DNA from: a virus
Length of the DNA stretch: 56,029 bases
IMG/VR virus record: IMGVR_UViG_3300008108_000196
Span: 1-56,029 of that record
Direction: 5' to 3' (one strand)
The translations under genes were made by a program, and so were the position numbers. Within the stretch, counting starts at the first letter, position 1. Each line of letters starts with the position of its first letter. The notes under the pieces were generated by a model. That model made no database searches and was not told where the DNA came from. It saw only the letters and a program-made list of their open reading frames with translations. Positions 6,690 to 15,242 of the stretch are shown here, in pieces.

Positions 6690-7916
6690 TTAACGAACAT
6701 CGATAGCGGGTTGACCTTTGACAAAGATGGTGTCTACAACTTCTTCCAGACGACGCTGAGTTTTCTTACCGTAGTTTTTGAACACAGGCACAGTCACAAA
6801 ACCAGTTGGTTTGCGATACATTTGGAAGTTGCCTGCTTCAATCTTACCAGCAGCAATATCTTTAGCGTCTTCTTTGTTGAGACGAATGACACGACCAATA
6901 GTTTGTGCCATCTCAACAACAGGAAGGTTGCGAAGAAGAATTGTATGAGTCAGACCGTGAACGTTGATACCTTCAGACAGAATGCTGTAGTGGAAGATAA
7001 TAAACTTCCGCTCGGGTTGTTGACCCCATGTGTTAAAGGTGTCGAAGAATGTCTCACGATTTACTTTAGTGCCATTGACATAGGCACCGAACTTGCTGGT
7101 GATGTGAAGAACATCATAGCCACGCTCAGCAAGGTCTGCAATGACCGTGGTGCGAGAAAGCATCTGCCACAGTACTTTACTGCTAGGAGCGGCTACAAGC
7201 ACCTTCTGGGCGTTTCTAGAGTCCAGTCCGTCGATCATATCGAGCAGGGTGCTGTGGTCGTTGTCAGCAGCACTGAGACCCTTCTGGCGTTCGTAATCTA
7301 CTTCATGAACTTCAATAGTTGGAGAAAGGATATTGCCTTGCTCAACAAGTTCGGGAGCAGAAATGTTAGAAATGATTTCTCCAAACACAATTTTGTTATT
7401 CATGCCATTGCCATAAGGAGAACGACTATGCTTAGGAGTGGCAGTAAAGTAGTAGTAATTAGTAGCACAACACTCACCAACACTGACAATAAAATTCTTT
7501 TTGGTAGCGTTGTGAGCTTCGTCGTAGTAAGCAACATCAAGGTGAATACCCGACTCGTTCACACGACGGAGAGAATTGTATGTGGTAAAGATTAATTTGT
7601 GGTTGTCAACAATAGAATCCCAAGCAGCAATTACCTGCGGGTTAGTTGTGCTTTTGTGGTGCGTTTCTCCACTGTGAACGTGAAGAACGTTAGCATTATC
7701 AATAAACTCAAGAAACTCACTAGATAGCTGTTCTGCAAGAAGAATACGAGGAGCACAGACAACAATAGTCTGTGGTGTGGTAGCCTCACGCATACGACGC
7801 ATGATGTCAAAAATCATGATCAAGGTCTTGCCAGCACCAGTCGGAGCAATGATCTGACCGAACTGGTGGCGAGTCATGGCGGCGAGTGCTCGTTCTTGGT
7901 GGGGACGAAGTTTCAT
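6690..7916 (-). CDS. uvsW: UvsW-like SF2 helicase (408 aa)
   Basis: Superfamily 2 helicase acting on branched DNA and RNA-DNA hybrids; in T4 it unwinds R-loops and helps switch replication from origin- to recombination-dependent mode. Motifs in order: Walker A APTGAGKT (about 24-31), DEAH box (132-135), motif III FTATP (157-161), motif VI QTIGRVIR (about 338-345). The start MKLRPHQE at 7916 is chosen because the longer TTG-initiated reading would include the promoter and terminator hairpin upstream. Preceded by an early-type promoter. Confidence 0.92.
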   Translation of the reverse strand: MKLRPHQERALAAMTRHQFGQIIAPTGAGKTLIMIFDIMRRMREATTPQTIVVCAPRILLAEQLSSEFLEFIDNANVLHVHSGETHHKSTTNPQVIAAWDSIVDNHKLIFTTYNSLRRVNESGIHLDVAYYDEAHNATKKNFIVSVGECCATNYYYFTATPKHSRSPYGNGMNNKIVFGEIISNISAPELVEQGNILSPTIEVHEVDYERQKGLSAADNDHSTLLDMIDGLDSRNAQKVLVAAPSSKVLWQMLSRTTVIADLAERGYDVLHITSKFGAYVNGTKVNRETFFDTFNTWGQQPERKFIIFHYSILSEGINVHGLTHTILLRNLPVVEMAQTIGRVIRLNKEDAKDIAAGKIEAGNFQMYRKPTGFVTVPVFKNYGKKTQRRLEEVVDTIFVKGQPAIDVR

Positions 7917-7938
7917 GGGAGTGCGTTTGGATGTCGTT

Positions 7939-7967
7939 AGTATGGCATGAAAAAAGGGGGCTGTCAA
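7939..7967 (-). promoter_or_regulatory. Early-type (sigma70-like) promoter for uvsW
   Basis: Minus strand: TTGACA (7962-7967), exactly 17 bases, then CATACT (7939-7944), with TGC just before the -10 box (extended -10). The -35 box lies in the loop of the terminator hairpin at 7956-7972, the arrangement described for PeSL (early promoter plus stem-loop) elements of T4-type phages. Confidence 0.75.
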
Positions 7968-7972
7968 CCCCC
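7950..7972 (-). terminator. Rho-independent terminator overlapping the uvsW promoter
   Basis: Minus strand GGGGG-TTGACAG-CCCCC followed by six T. It would end transcripts coming from the tail-fibre region (last gene 8032-8415) before uvsW, while its loop supplies the -35 box for a new start. Confidence 0.8.
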
Positions 7973-7995
7973 GTGTGTCGGTTTGGTAACTGGAC

Positions 7996-8024
7996 TTGAC
8001 AGATCTCAAGAAACCCAGTAGAAT
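7996..8024 (+). promoter_or_regulatory. Possible plus-strand promoter in the uvsW/fibre gap
   Basis: TTGACA (7996-8001), 17 bases, TAGAAT (8019-8024), in a CTTGA/TCAAG hairpin context. It would transcribe antisense to the 8032-8415 gene and onward. Confidence 0.4.
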
Positions 8025-8031
8025 AACTCTG

Positions 8032-8415
8032 TCAGGGTTCAGATGAATATGGTAACTCTGTTAATCCTTTAACACTATTATTACCATATGCAAACTCACC
8101 ATTATGAAAGATATAAAATTGAACAAAGTAATCAGAATCAATATTTTTTTTATTCATTGGTAGATTTTCTAAAGCAAAATTATATGCTTCTTCTTCAGAA
8201 TCAAAGTGAATAAAAACAAATTCATTGTATAGTAATTTATCAAATAATCCTTCTCCAATAGGATCAAGATTTAAATGATAAGCTGAGTAAATTTCATTTG
8301 CTTTTTGTGTATCTGTAACACCGTCTGGTCCAACTGTTCTGAGAATCATTAGAGTTGATTGATCTCTTTCAGTAATATATCTAGCAAATTCTAAAAAGTC
8401 ATGTACTATCATCAT
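8032..8415 (-). CDS. Hypothetical protein (127 aa)
   Basis: Begins MMIVHDFLEFARYITERD; alternating helices and strands with an acidic segment (FDSEEEAYNFALENL) and no recognised motif. The ATG overlaps the TGA of the upstream gene, so it is coupled to the possible fibre chaperone. It is the last gene of the tail-fibre module, so a fibre-assembly role is possible but not shown. Confidence 0.6.
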   Translation of the reverse strand: MMIVHDFLEFARYITERDQSTLMILRTVGPDGVTDTQKANEIYSAYHLNLDPIGEGLFDKLLYNEFVFIHFDSEEEAYNFALENLPMNKKNIDSDYFVQFYIFHNGEFAYGNNSVKGLTELPYSSEP

Positions 8416-9353
8416 ACACCCCCAAGATTAAGTTGAGATAAATCAAAATCAAGAAGGTCTTGATTTAAATTGTATTTTTTAATTACATCATAAATTTGCT
8501 TCTCAACTGGAATTCCTTGATTATCTCTAAGTTTTTGTTGATTAATGATTGCTACAGAATTTTTTCTAATGATATTTTGTACTTCAGTTGAAACTTTTTC
8601 TGGAATAATATCATATTGATCTTCTGTGCTTAGATATTCCACTTCATTATTAGGATATTTTGAATAATACACTAAAGGATCAATTGGCCATTTGAAATCT
8701 TGAGCATAAATTAAATAATCTAGTTCATCGTCAAAATCTTCTCTAGATTTAACACAATTTCTTAATTCATCTCTCCATTTAATCCACAAATCTTTTTCTC
8801 CAGTAAATAGTTCTGGATAATCTGGAAGCACTCTATAGTCACTTGTCCTTAATAAATCATCTCTTTTTATAATTGTTTTGTTATATAAGTCATTAATGTA
8901 TTCATCTTTGGTTAAAATTTCTAATACTGCTTTGTTTCTAGCTTCGGTATCAGAAACTTGTTGAACAAATACAGCAGATTTCAATACATTAAAAATTTCT
9001 TTAGCTTCTTCTGTAGTAACATCAAATACTTCATACTTAACCCATTTTGCTTGTTGTGTAGCAAAATCATATTTCATCTTCTCTTTAAACATAGTAAAAG
9101 ATCCATCATCATATATTCCAAACACAACAATTCTATCTTTATCGTCAGATAATTCAGATGGAATATTAGTTAAAATATTTTGATTTAATTTCTCACTAAG
9201 ATAAATTGCATTATACTTTACTTCATTTTCTTTGTTAAATACACGCACTAAAACCATCCTTGATTTAGAATCGTATTCTAAAATCGTAGATCTTTTTTCT
9301 GGTGGTGCTATTTCCTGTAATATAAAATCACTAGGATTAAAATTAGTTGCCAT
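8412..9353 (-). CDS. Possible tail-fibre assembly chaperone (313 aa)
   Basis: No confident family. At about residues 195-240 it has a Trp-rich segment (LWIKWRDELRNC, then WPIDPLVYYSKYP) similar in pattern to the small tail-assembly chaperone domains that follow fibre genes in many phages. Its position right after a large fibre gene and behind a late motif supports a fibre-maturation role by inference. The C-terminus is helical and acidic. Start ATG at 9353, 19 bases from the late motif. Confidence 0.5.
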   Translation of the reverse strand: MATNFNPSDFILQEIAPPEKRSTILEYDSKSRMVLVRVFNKENEVKYNAIYLSEKLNQNILTNIPSELSDDKDRIVVFGIYDDGSFTMFKEKMKYDFATQQAKWVKYEVFDVTTEEAKEIFNVLKSAVFVQQVSDTEARNKAVLEILTKDEYINDLYNKTIIKRDDLLRTSDYRVLPDYPELFTGEKDLWIKWRDELRNCVKSREDFDDELDYLIYAQDFKWPIDPLVYYSKYPNNEVEYLSTEDQYDIIPEKVSTEVQNIIRKNSVAIINQQKLRDNQGIPVEKQIYDVIKKYNLNQDLLDFDLSQLNLGGV

Positions 9354-9372
9354 GGCAGAAGCTTTTATTTAA

Positions 9373-9379
9373 TATTTAG
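9373..9379 (-). promoter_or_regulatory. Candidate late promoter CTAAATA
   Basis: Minus strand CTAAATA made from the last codon and TAA stop of the 1804-residue fibre gene (TTC TAA ATA). Drives the 8412-9353 gene 19 bases further on. Confidence 0.55.
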
Positions 9380-12300
9380 AATGCTTTTATTAGCCACTTA
9401 ACCCATATGTATGGTGATATAAGTGGAACTTCAGTTTGAGGTGCAAATTCAGGAACTGGAATCAATTGCTTAGTTGATGCTAAAGTAAATGTTCCAGGTA
9501 ATACTTCAATACCAACTTCCAATGATGAGAAAGAAACACTGATAGAATCGGTAGCAAATTGACTTCCTGATGTAATGACTCCAGGGCCATCATCTTTACC
9601 CCAACTGAATGTGGTATTTTGACTTCCAGGATTACTTAAACTAATATAATGGGAATGTGATTTTCTTTCTGGTGTATATGATTGAACAGTTACTGATTTT
9701 TCTGGAATATCTACTGCACCTATAAATCTGTATAATCCACCAGATGAAGAAGATCCACCACCAGACCAAGTTTCTAAGTTTACATATTCATTTATTTCAT
9801 TATATGCTGGAGTACCTTTTCTAATATTTGGTTGTCTTACTTCTAATTTTTCATACGTTTCCCCGACATATGCTCCAATGTATCCACTACCTTGAGGTTC
9901 TCCATCCCATTCAGTAAGAGTTTTTGCAAATACTGGAACATTTCCACCATCATCTGCGTTTACGGATATTCTTGGAACATCATCACTTCCAGCTTGAATA
10001 TCATAATCATCAGTGCAATATCCCCAAACATTAAATCTATATGTATCTGTTTGAATTGTTGGTCCATCTTCTCCTGCTCTACTTGTTACTGGAAGTTGAC
10101 CACCAAAACCTCCTCTTCCTCCCCAGGAAACATATCCTTTTGATCTACCTGGATCTGGTTGACCACTTACCATTTCGTGAGTATGTCTAGGAACTTCAAA
10201 TATTCTAGTGTCACTTAATGATACATTACCACTAATTGAACCAGACGTAGTAAATTCAATGTTTCCAGTAATTTGCTCGTAACCACTAGTTCTAATATTA
10301 GCGATAGCAAAATAATCACTTGACTGAGCAGGCTGTCCAGTTGCTGGTTTTTCTACTTGTTCAAATTCATTGTTGTTTCCTGTTGTATCAACACCAGGAT
10401 CTGCAATTTTATCAACAAACCACATACCACCTTGCGATCCTGGAATATTACCACTCGCATTAATACCAGTTTTTCCTGGTCCATATAGTGGATTTACGAT
10501 TGGCGATGATGCAGAATTTCCATCAATAGGACCAGTACCTAATACTTTCCTATTTCTAAAATCAGGTAACCTGAATAAAGTTGCGTCAACTGATGTAGCT
10601 CCGTATGATTTACCAATTATTTCATATAATAATGGAAAATCTTCATTGCTAATAAAATCACCATTACACCATATCCAACCATGGAATCTAGAGTCTGCTT
10701 TTCCACTTAAATTACCCCAATTGTCAGTTTCTGTGGAATCTTGGAACACTGGCATAATTGTACCAATTGGTAAACCTTCAAATTTTGTGGAGAATCTAAT
10801 TTGTTGTCCTCCATCTGCTGGTTTGATAGTTTGAACACTACTATACCACTGTCCTAAAATAGGATCTTCTACATCAGCATTTGCAAATACAGAAAATGAT
10901 GTCATATATGATCCAACAGTAATAGCAGAAACAACATCAAATCCTTCAATAGCACTTGCTAATAATCTAACTTTAAATGTTTGACCATTTGAAATTGACC
11001 CTGGAGATGTTACGGTATACTCTGTAAATGGACCACCATTGATTGAAAACTGTGCTCCATTAGTTCCGTATATAGAAACAGCGGAAACTCCTAATCCAGA
11101 AACAGTAATTGTTTCATTTGATACTCCATATTGTAAAGAATCTGCATAAACATTAGTAAAAATAAATGGAGTTGGATTTGTGCCAAATGATCCATCTGTA
11201 GTCACCGCCCAAGATGTTTCAAAATCCCCAGCCGTAACTGTAAACTCTACTCTTTCACCTGGAACATCTGAAGTTAGATATTTTAATCTTACTATATCAA
11301 ATAATTGAACTTGAATAGATGATTGATTAGTATCAACACCATTCAAAATAATTGTAGCATTTGGTTGTTGACCGTCATCTCTAGTAATAGCAAATGTAAC
11401 TGGAGAATCAATGCCTTGTATTACAACAGAATTCTTTGATTTTACTTGAGTCTCTAATGGTTGTTTAGTGAGTTCAAAAAATATAAACGAGTTTGGATCT
11501 CTATCTGGTTCTTTAATTGTTGTTAAATTAAATGCTTCTCCGTTAGAATCTCCTACTACTACAGTGGTCCCTACTGTTGTTAAATATTGATCTGATGATC
11601 TCAATCTAATCTTAAATGATTGATTATTGCCAATTTGTTGTGGACTTGGAGCAAAAGAACTACAAACTCCAGGAGAAGAACAAATTGAAATTAAAGCTCC
11701 TCCAGTTGCTGTAACGTCAACTAAGGTATTAATACCACTAATTTCTACTTCATCACTATCAATTAATGTATCTAATTCTACATTAATCTTATCTGGGATT
11801 TCAAAAGGATTTGGTAATGTATCTGGTGGTTCTCCAGTTTCTACAATCCAATAGGCTTCTGTATCACCAACAACAACTCTAACTGGATACGTAGTATAAT
11901 AATCTAAACCTGTTGTCATTTGTACTTGAATCCATTCTCCATTCCTTACATATTGAGAAGTGGAAGTATAAGCACTACAATTTTGTTGATTTGTACCACA
12001 TACTCTAATTTTTGATTGACTTTCAAAAGCAGTAACTAAAACTCTTCCAGTAATGCCAGTAATTTCTACTTTTTCTGATTCATATATTGTATTTGGGGAA
12101 GCAGATAAAACAGATGTAAATGCAAATGGATTTGGTGTTCTATCCTGAGGAGGAATTCCTACTACAATTAATCCATTTCTTTCACTACCAGCACCAAAAT
12201 TTGAAAAATTATTTGTTACCGTTAAGTTAACTAAATTTGGATCGTAATATGCTCCTCCCCCAGTTCCTCCAGTGGCATCTAAATCATCTGTTTGTATAAT

Positions 12301-14790
12301 TTCACCAAATTCGTCTAATTTATTAGACGGTACAATTCCTGCAGTACCAAATCCGCCACCAGCACCACCAGCACCTCCACCTTGAGAATCATTATTTTCT
12401 CCATCAATACCATCTAAATTTAAACCATCTAAAGTACTTTTTAATGTACCAAAACCATTATAATTTCCATTTTGTGTTTCTTTTTGTACTTCAGTATCGT
12501 TACCAGCACCTCCACCACCAGCACCGCCACCAGCAAGAGCAATTAAAGTACCATCATTAAATGCAATTGCTGTAGCACCACCACCACCGCCACCAGATCC
12601 AGAATTATCCCCTAAACCTGAAGATCCTCCATTTCCTCCAGTTGCATATCCCCAACCACCAGTACCTCCTGGAGCGTTACCAGTAAAATTAATTCCTGTC
12701 CCTCCTCTAGAACCTGGGTAGAATTTCACACTGAAATCATTTCCTAGGAAGAATGAATCTGGTAGTGCAATAGAACCACGTAAAAGATTTCCAAATCCTC
12801 CTCTCCCCCCATAACTGTTCGGAGCATCATCACCACCATTTCCTCCACCTGCTCCAACTAAAACAAAATCAAAGTTTTCTGCATAATCTGGAACAACAAA
12901 ATTTTCTGGTTGAGTTCTATTAACATTACCAGAAAATACACTATAAATCCATCCTCTTTTTACCGTATATGCATATACGGTATCAGTATAACTACCTATA
13001 CTATATGTGACAAAAGCTACTCCACCATAACTAGTAGAAGCAGAAAATCTTAAACTTAGTGTAGTTGCACTAAGTGGAATATCCGTTAATGTAGAAGAAG
13101 AAAAATTGGATCCATCATAACTTATTTGTGCTGCAGCTGCAGCAGATTGCGATACAATAGTTGCATCTACTGGAATATCATATCCATCTAAAGGAATGCC
13201 AATTAACAAAGACTCTCCAGGATCTGCAGAATAAACATTAGATCCTTTAAATGGATACGGAGTTTCTCTTGCTAATCTTGTTCTTATTGTAATTGTATCT
13301 TCTAAATTTGGAAATGATCTATTAGCTGCGCTTGGACCATTTGTTGGATTTGAGTATGGGGAAGGACCGCCATCAGGAGGACCATCTAAAATAACTTTTG
13401 TTGTAAACTGTTGATTATAAAATTCACTGGATTTTTGTCTTACTGTAACTTTATCACCATTTTTTACGTATAAAGATTGAACCCATTCCCCTGTATCATT
13501 TTTTCGTAATGATCCATTACCTTGAGCAATTCTACAATTAATTTCTACATTTCTTCCATTTACAATTGAAGTATCAATAGGTAACTGTGGTTTTCCTGTA
13601 GATGTATAGCTAAATGGCTCCTCTAAATCTGAATATGTTCCAGATGTATATTCGACTCCAAGGCCAGTAATATTAAAATCAGCATAATACCAAAATTCTG
13701 CCCCATTTTCAGAAGCTTCTGCTCTAGAGTAAGAATGTTGACTAGAAACAAATACTTTTTCTCCATCAGAAATTGTATAAATTGGTTCTAACGCAATCGA
13801 ATCTGGATATCTATCAACTTCTGTCCAAACTTGCCAATTATCTGTTACATCCCCTAGTGTTTGTGTTACTGTATATCTTTCACTTACACTTAAATCTGGT
13901 CTACCATAAGTTCCTGGAGTATTATTGTCATAATTATTACCATTACGAGTATAAGTTTCGTCAGCAACTGCATATACCCTCACTATACCTGTAGTTTTTG
14001 TAGTATAAGAACCTATAGCAATTCTAGTATAAACTGTATCCCCTAAAATTAATCCAGTCAATGACTGAGACCAATTAATATTATCTTTAGAAATTTGAAC
14101 ATTTGCAGTTGAAGTTGCTCTTAAAACTGCATCATTATCAATATTACTTACGGGAATAGTAGTGGTTTTGTATGATCCAAACTCATCAGCTGTAACATCA
14201 ATATAATCAAGGAATGAAAATTGAGGAACATTTTGAACTTGAGGTCTAGTTGTAATTGACCAAGTATCAACGGTAGTAGTTGGAGTTAATCCTAAATTAC
14301 CTCCCCATGTTTCATCAGATACACTAAGAGTTACATTAGTTGTAGTAGTATACCAATTTTCAGTTTTTATTCTTAATCTGATTCTATCTCCATTTCTAAC
14401 TTGCGCTGATGTTACCCAAGTTCCACTATTATTAACTTCAAAAGCTGCTTGACTTGCATTTGCAGATAAATTTCTTGGGCCAGAAGTAGTCACCGAAATA
14501 CTAGCTGGAACAAAAATTTCAATGCCACTAACTAGAATTGAATTTGAATAATAAAATGTATTTTTTTCAAAACTAGTAAGTGATGTTCCTCCAGGAGTTA
14601 ATGATCCACTTTGATTAGTAAAATTAAACTGATCTGGTTTTGCATCAGGAATTCTAGTACCAAAAGTTACGTCAGTAGGATCTAATCCAGTTCCAATTTT
14701 AACTTGTACTGTAGTTCGTGTGTTCCAAGTTGATGGAGTGGGATATCTGATTTGTATTTGATCCCCTTTGCCTACTAAAATTCTAGCCAT
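9376..14790 (-). CDS. Large tail-fibre protein with Gly-rich and tail-collar domains (1804 aa)
   Basis: Structural fibre or adhesin. It opens with a series of about 90-residue Ig-like modules (pattern: I-G-I, then NG/GD, then VTVG and TTRP; about residues 1-620). A Gly-rich domain follows (about 640-870, GGGGG and GGAGGG runs, as in receptor-binding tips), then more Ig-like modules (about 880-1310). Next is a tail-collar domain (about 1345-1440, HGWIWCNGDFI, as in T4 gp12-type fibres) and a beta-rich tip with a second collar-like HSHYISLSN near 1710. The Gly-rich domain is shared with two genes upstream. Transcribed from a late motif at 14827-14834. Confidence 0.8.
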   Translation of the reverse strand: MARILVGKGDQIQIRYPTPSTWNTRTTVQVKIGTGLDPTDVTFGTRIPDAKPDQFNFTNQSGSLTPGGTSLTSFEKNTFYYSNSILVSGIEIFVPASISVTTSGPRNLSANASQAAFEVNNSGTWVTSAQVRNGDRIRLRIKTENWYTTTTNVTLSVSDETWGGNLGLTPTTTVDTWSITTRPQVQNVPQFSFLDYIDVTADEFGSYKTTTIPVSNIDNDAVLRATSTANVQISKDNINWSQSLTGLILGDTVYTRIAIGSYTTKTTGIVRVYAVADETYTRNGNNYDNNTPGTYGRPDLSVSERYTVTQTLGDVTDNWQVWTEVDRYPDSIALEPIYTISDGEKVFVSSQHSYSRAEASENGAEFWYYADFNITGLGVEYTSGTYSDLEEPFSYTSTGKPQLPIDTSIVNGRNVEINCRIAQGNGSLRKNDTGEWVQSLYVKNGDKVTVRQKSSEFYNQQFTTKVILDGPPDGGPSPYSNPTNGPSAANRSFPNLEDTITIRTRLARETPYPFKGSNVYSADPGESLLIGIPLDGYDIPVDATIVSQSAAAAAQISYDGSNFSSSTLTDIPLSATTLSLRFSASTSYGGVAFVTYSIGSYTDTVYAYTVKRGWIYSVFSGNVNRTQPENFVVPDYAENFDFVLVGAGGGNGGDDAPNSYGGRGGFGNLLRGSIALPDSFFLGNDFSVKFYPGSRGGTGINFTGNAPGGTGGWGYATGGNGGSSGLGDNSGSGGGGGGATAIAFNDGTLIALAGGGAGGGGAGNDTEVQKETQNGNYNGFGTLKSTLDGLNLDGIDGENNDSQGGGAGGAGGGFGTAGIVPSNKLDEFGEIIQTDDLDATGGTGGGAYYDPNLVNLTVTNNFSNFGAGSERNGLIVVGIPPQDRTPNPFAFTSVLSASPNTIYESEKVEITGITGRVLVTAFESQSKIRVCGTNQQNCSAYTSTSQYVRNGEWIQVQMTTGLDYYTTYPVRVVVGDTEAYWIVETGEPPDTLPNPFEIPDKINVELDTLIDSDEVEISGINTLVDVTATGGALISICSSPGVCSSFAPSPQQIGNNQSFKIRLRSSDQYLTTVGTTVVVGDSNGEAFNLTTIKEPDRDPNSFIFFELTKQPLETQVKSKNSVVIQGIDSPVTFAITRDDGQQPNATIILNGVDTNQSSIQVQLFDIVRLKYLTSDVPGERVEFTVTAGDFETSWAVTTDGSFGTNPTPFIFTNVYADSLQYGVSNETITVSGLGVSAVSIYGTNGAQFSINGGPFTEYTVTSPGSISNGQTFKVRLLASAIEGFDVVSAITVGSYMTSFSVFANADVEDPILGQWYSSVQTIKPADGGQQIRFSTKFEGLPIGTIMPVFQDSTETDNWGNLSGKADSRFHGWIWCNGDFISNEDFPLLYEIIGKSYGATSVDATLFRLPDFRNRKVLGTGPIDGNSASSPIVNPLYGPGKTGINASGNIPGSQGGMWFVDKIADPGVDTTGNNNEFEQVEKPATGQPAQSSDYFAIANIRTSGYEQITGNIEFTTSGSISGNVSLSDTRIFEVPRHTHEMVSGQPDPGRSKGYVSWGGRGGFGGQLPVTSRAGEDGPTIQTDTYRFNVWGYCTDDYDIQAGSDDVPRISVNADDGGNVPVFAKTLTEWDGEPQGSGYIGAYVGETYEKLEVRQPNIRKGTPAYNEINEYVNLETWSGGGSSSSGGLYRFIGAVDIPEKSVTVQSYTPERKSHSHYISLSNPGSQNTTFSWGKDDGPGVITSGSQFATDSISVSFSSLEVGIEVLPGTFTLASTKQLIPVPEFAPQTEVPLISPYIWVKWLIKAF

Positions 14791-14826
14791 TTAATGTCTA
14801 CAAAATCAGATTATATTCTCAATAAG

Positions 14827-14834
14827 TATTTATA
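14827..14834 (-). promoter_or_regulatory. Candidate late promoter TATAAATA
   Basis: Exact T4 late consensus on the minus strand, 36 bases upstream of the 1804-residue fibre gene. It is formed by the last codon and stop (CTA TAA) of the 59-residue gene plus ATA. Confidence 0.7.
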
Positions 14835-15009
14835 GCTCCGATGGATCAATAGTAATCCACTCTCCATTGTTTACTCTTACTTGAATTGGTTTATCTGATT
14901 TAATTTCATGCAATTCTCCCGAAGGAAGATCATCAACTGTAATTAATCTAGAATAAAACATGTCATCTGGTTTTAGATTTGTTGCTCTCTTATCTGCAAA
15001 ATTACTCAT
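14830..15009 (-). CDS. Small hypothetical protein in fibre module (59 aa)
   Basis: Begins MSNFADKRATNLKPDD. The C-terminal half (IQVRVNNGEWITIDPSEL) looks like a small beta hairpin domain. The ATG overlaps the TGA of the upstream gene (ATGA) and its stop overlaps the late promoter. Lying between fibre genes, it may be a small structural or chaperone part. Confidence 0.6.
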   Translation of the reverse strand: MSNFADKRATNLKPDDMFYSRLITVDDLPSGELHEIKSDKPIQVRVNNGEWITIDPSEL

Positions 15010-15227
15010 AGTCCCTCAAATGCAATTTGACAAAATTGTTGTACTTTTTCTTCGTGTGATGAATAATCAGTATCTTTTCCGATTACAATTGTATCAACTG
15101 TTTGTGGAATTCCCTCCACAATATTTTTATATGTAACTATCACTTGTGGTATATTTTTAACTTCTCCACCATCATCCAAATATTTTTGCCAATATCTAAT
15201 TGTGATAGATTCTAATCGTCTTTCCAT
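15006..15227 (-). CDS. Small hypothetical protein in fibre module (73 aa)
   Basis: Mixed alpha/beta (SITIRYWQKYLDDGGEV, then TVDTIVIGKDTDYSSHEEKV). The spacing to the upstream gene is 15 bases and holds a weak late-like AATAAATA too close to the ATG to be a clear promoter. No family recognised; position suggests a structural accessory. Confidence 0.6.
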   Translation of the reverse strand: MERRLESITIRYWQKYLDDGGEVKNIPQVIVTYKNIVEGIPQTVDTIVIGKDTDYSSHEEKVQQFCQIAFEGL

Positions 15228-15242
15228 TTTTATCTTTATTTA

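Noticed and set aside
6711-7595. 294-residue open frame on the plus strand
   Set aside because: Entirely antisense to uvsW, whose helicase motifs are unambiguous; the frame has no recognisable protein character and no ribosome site.
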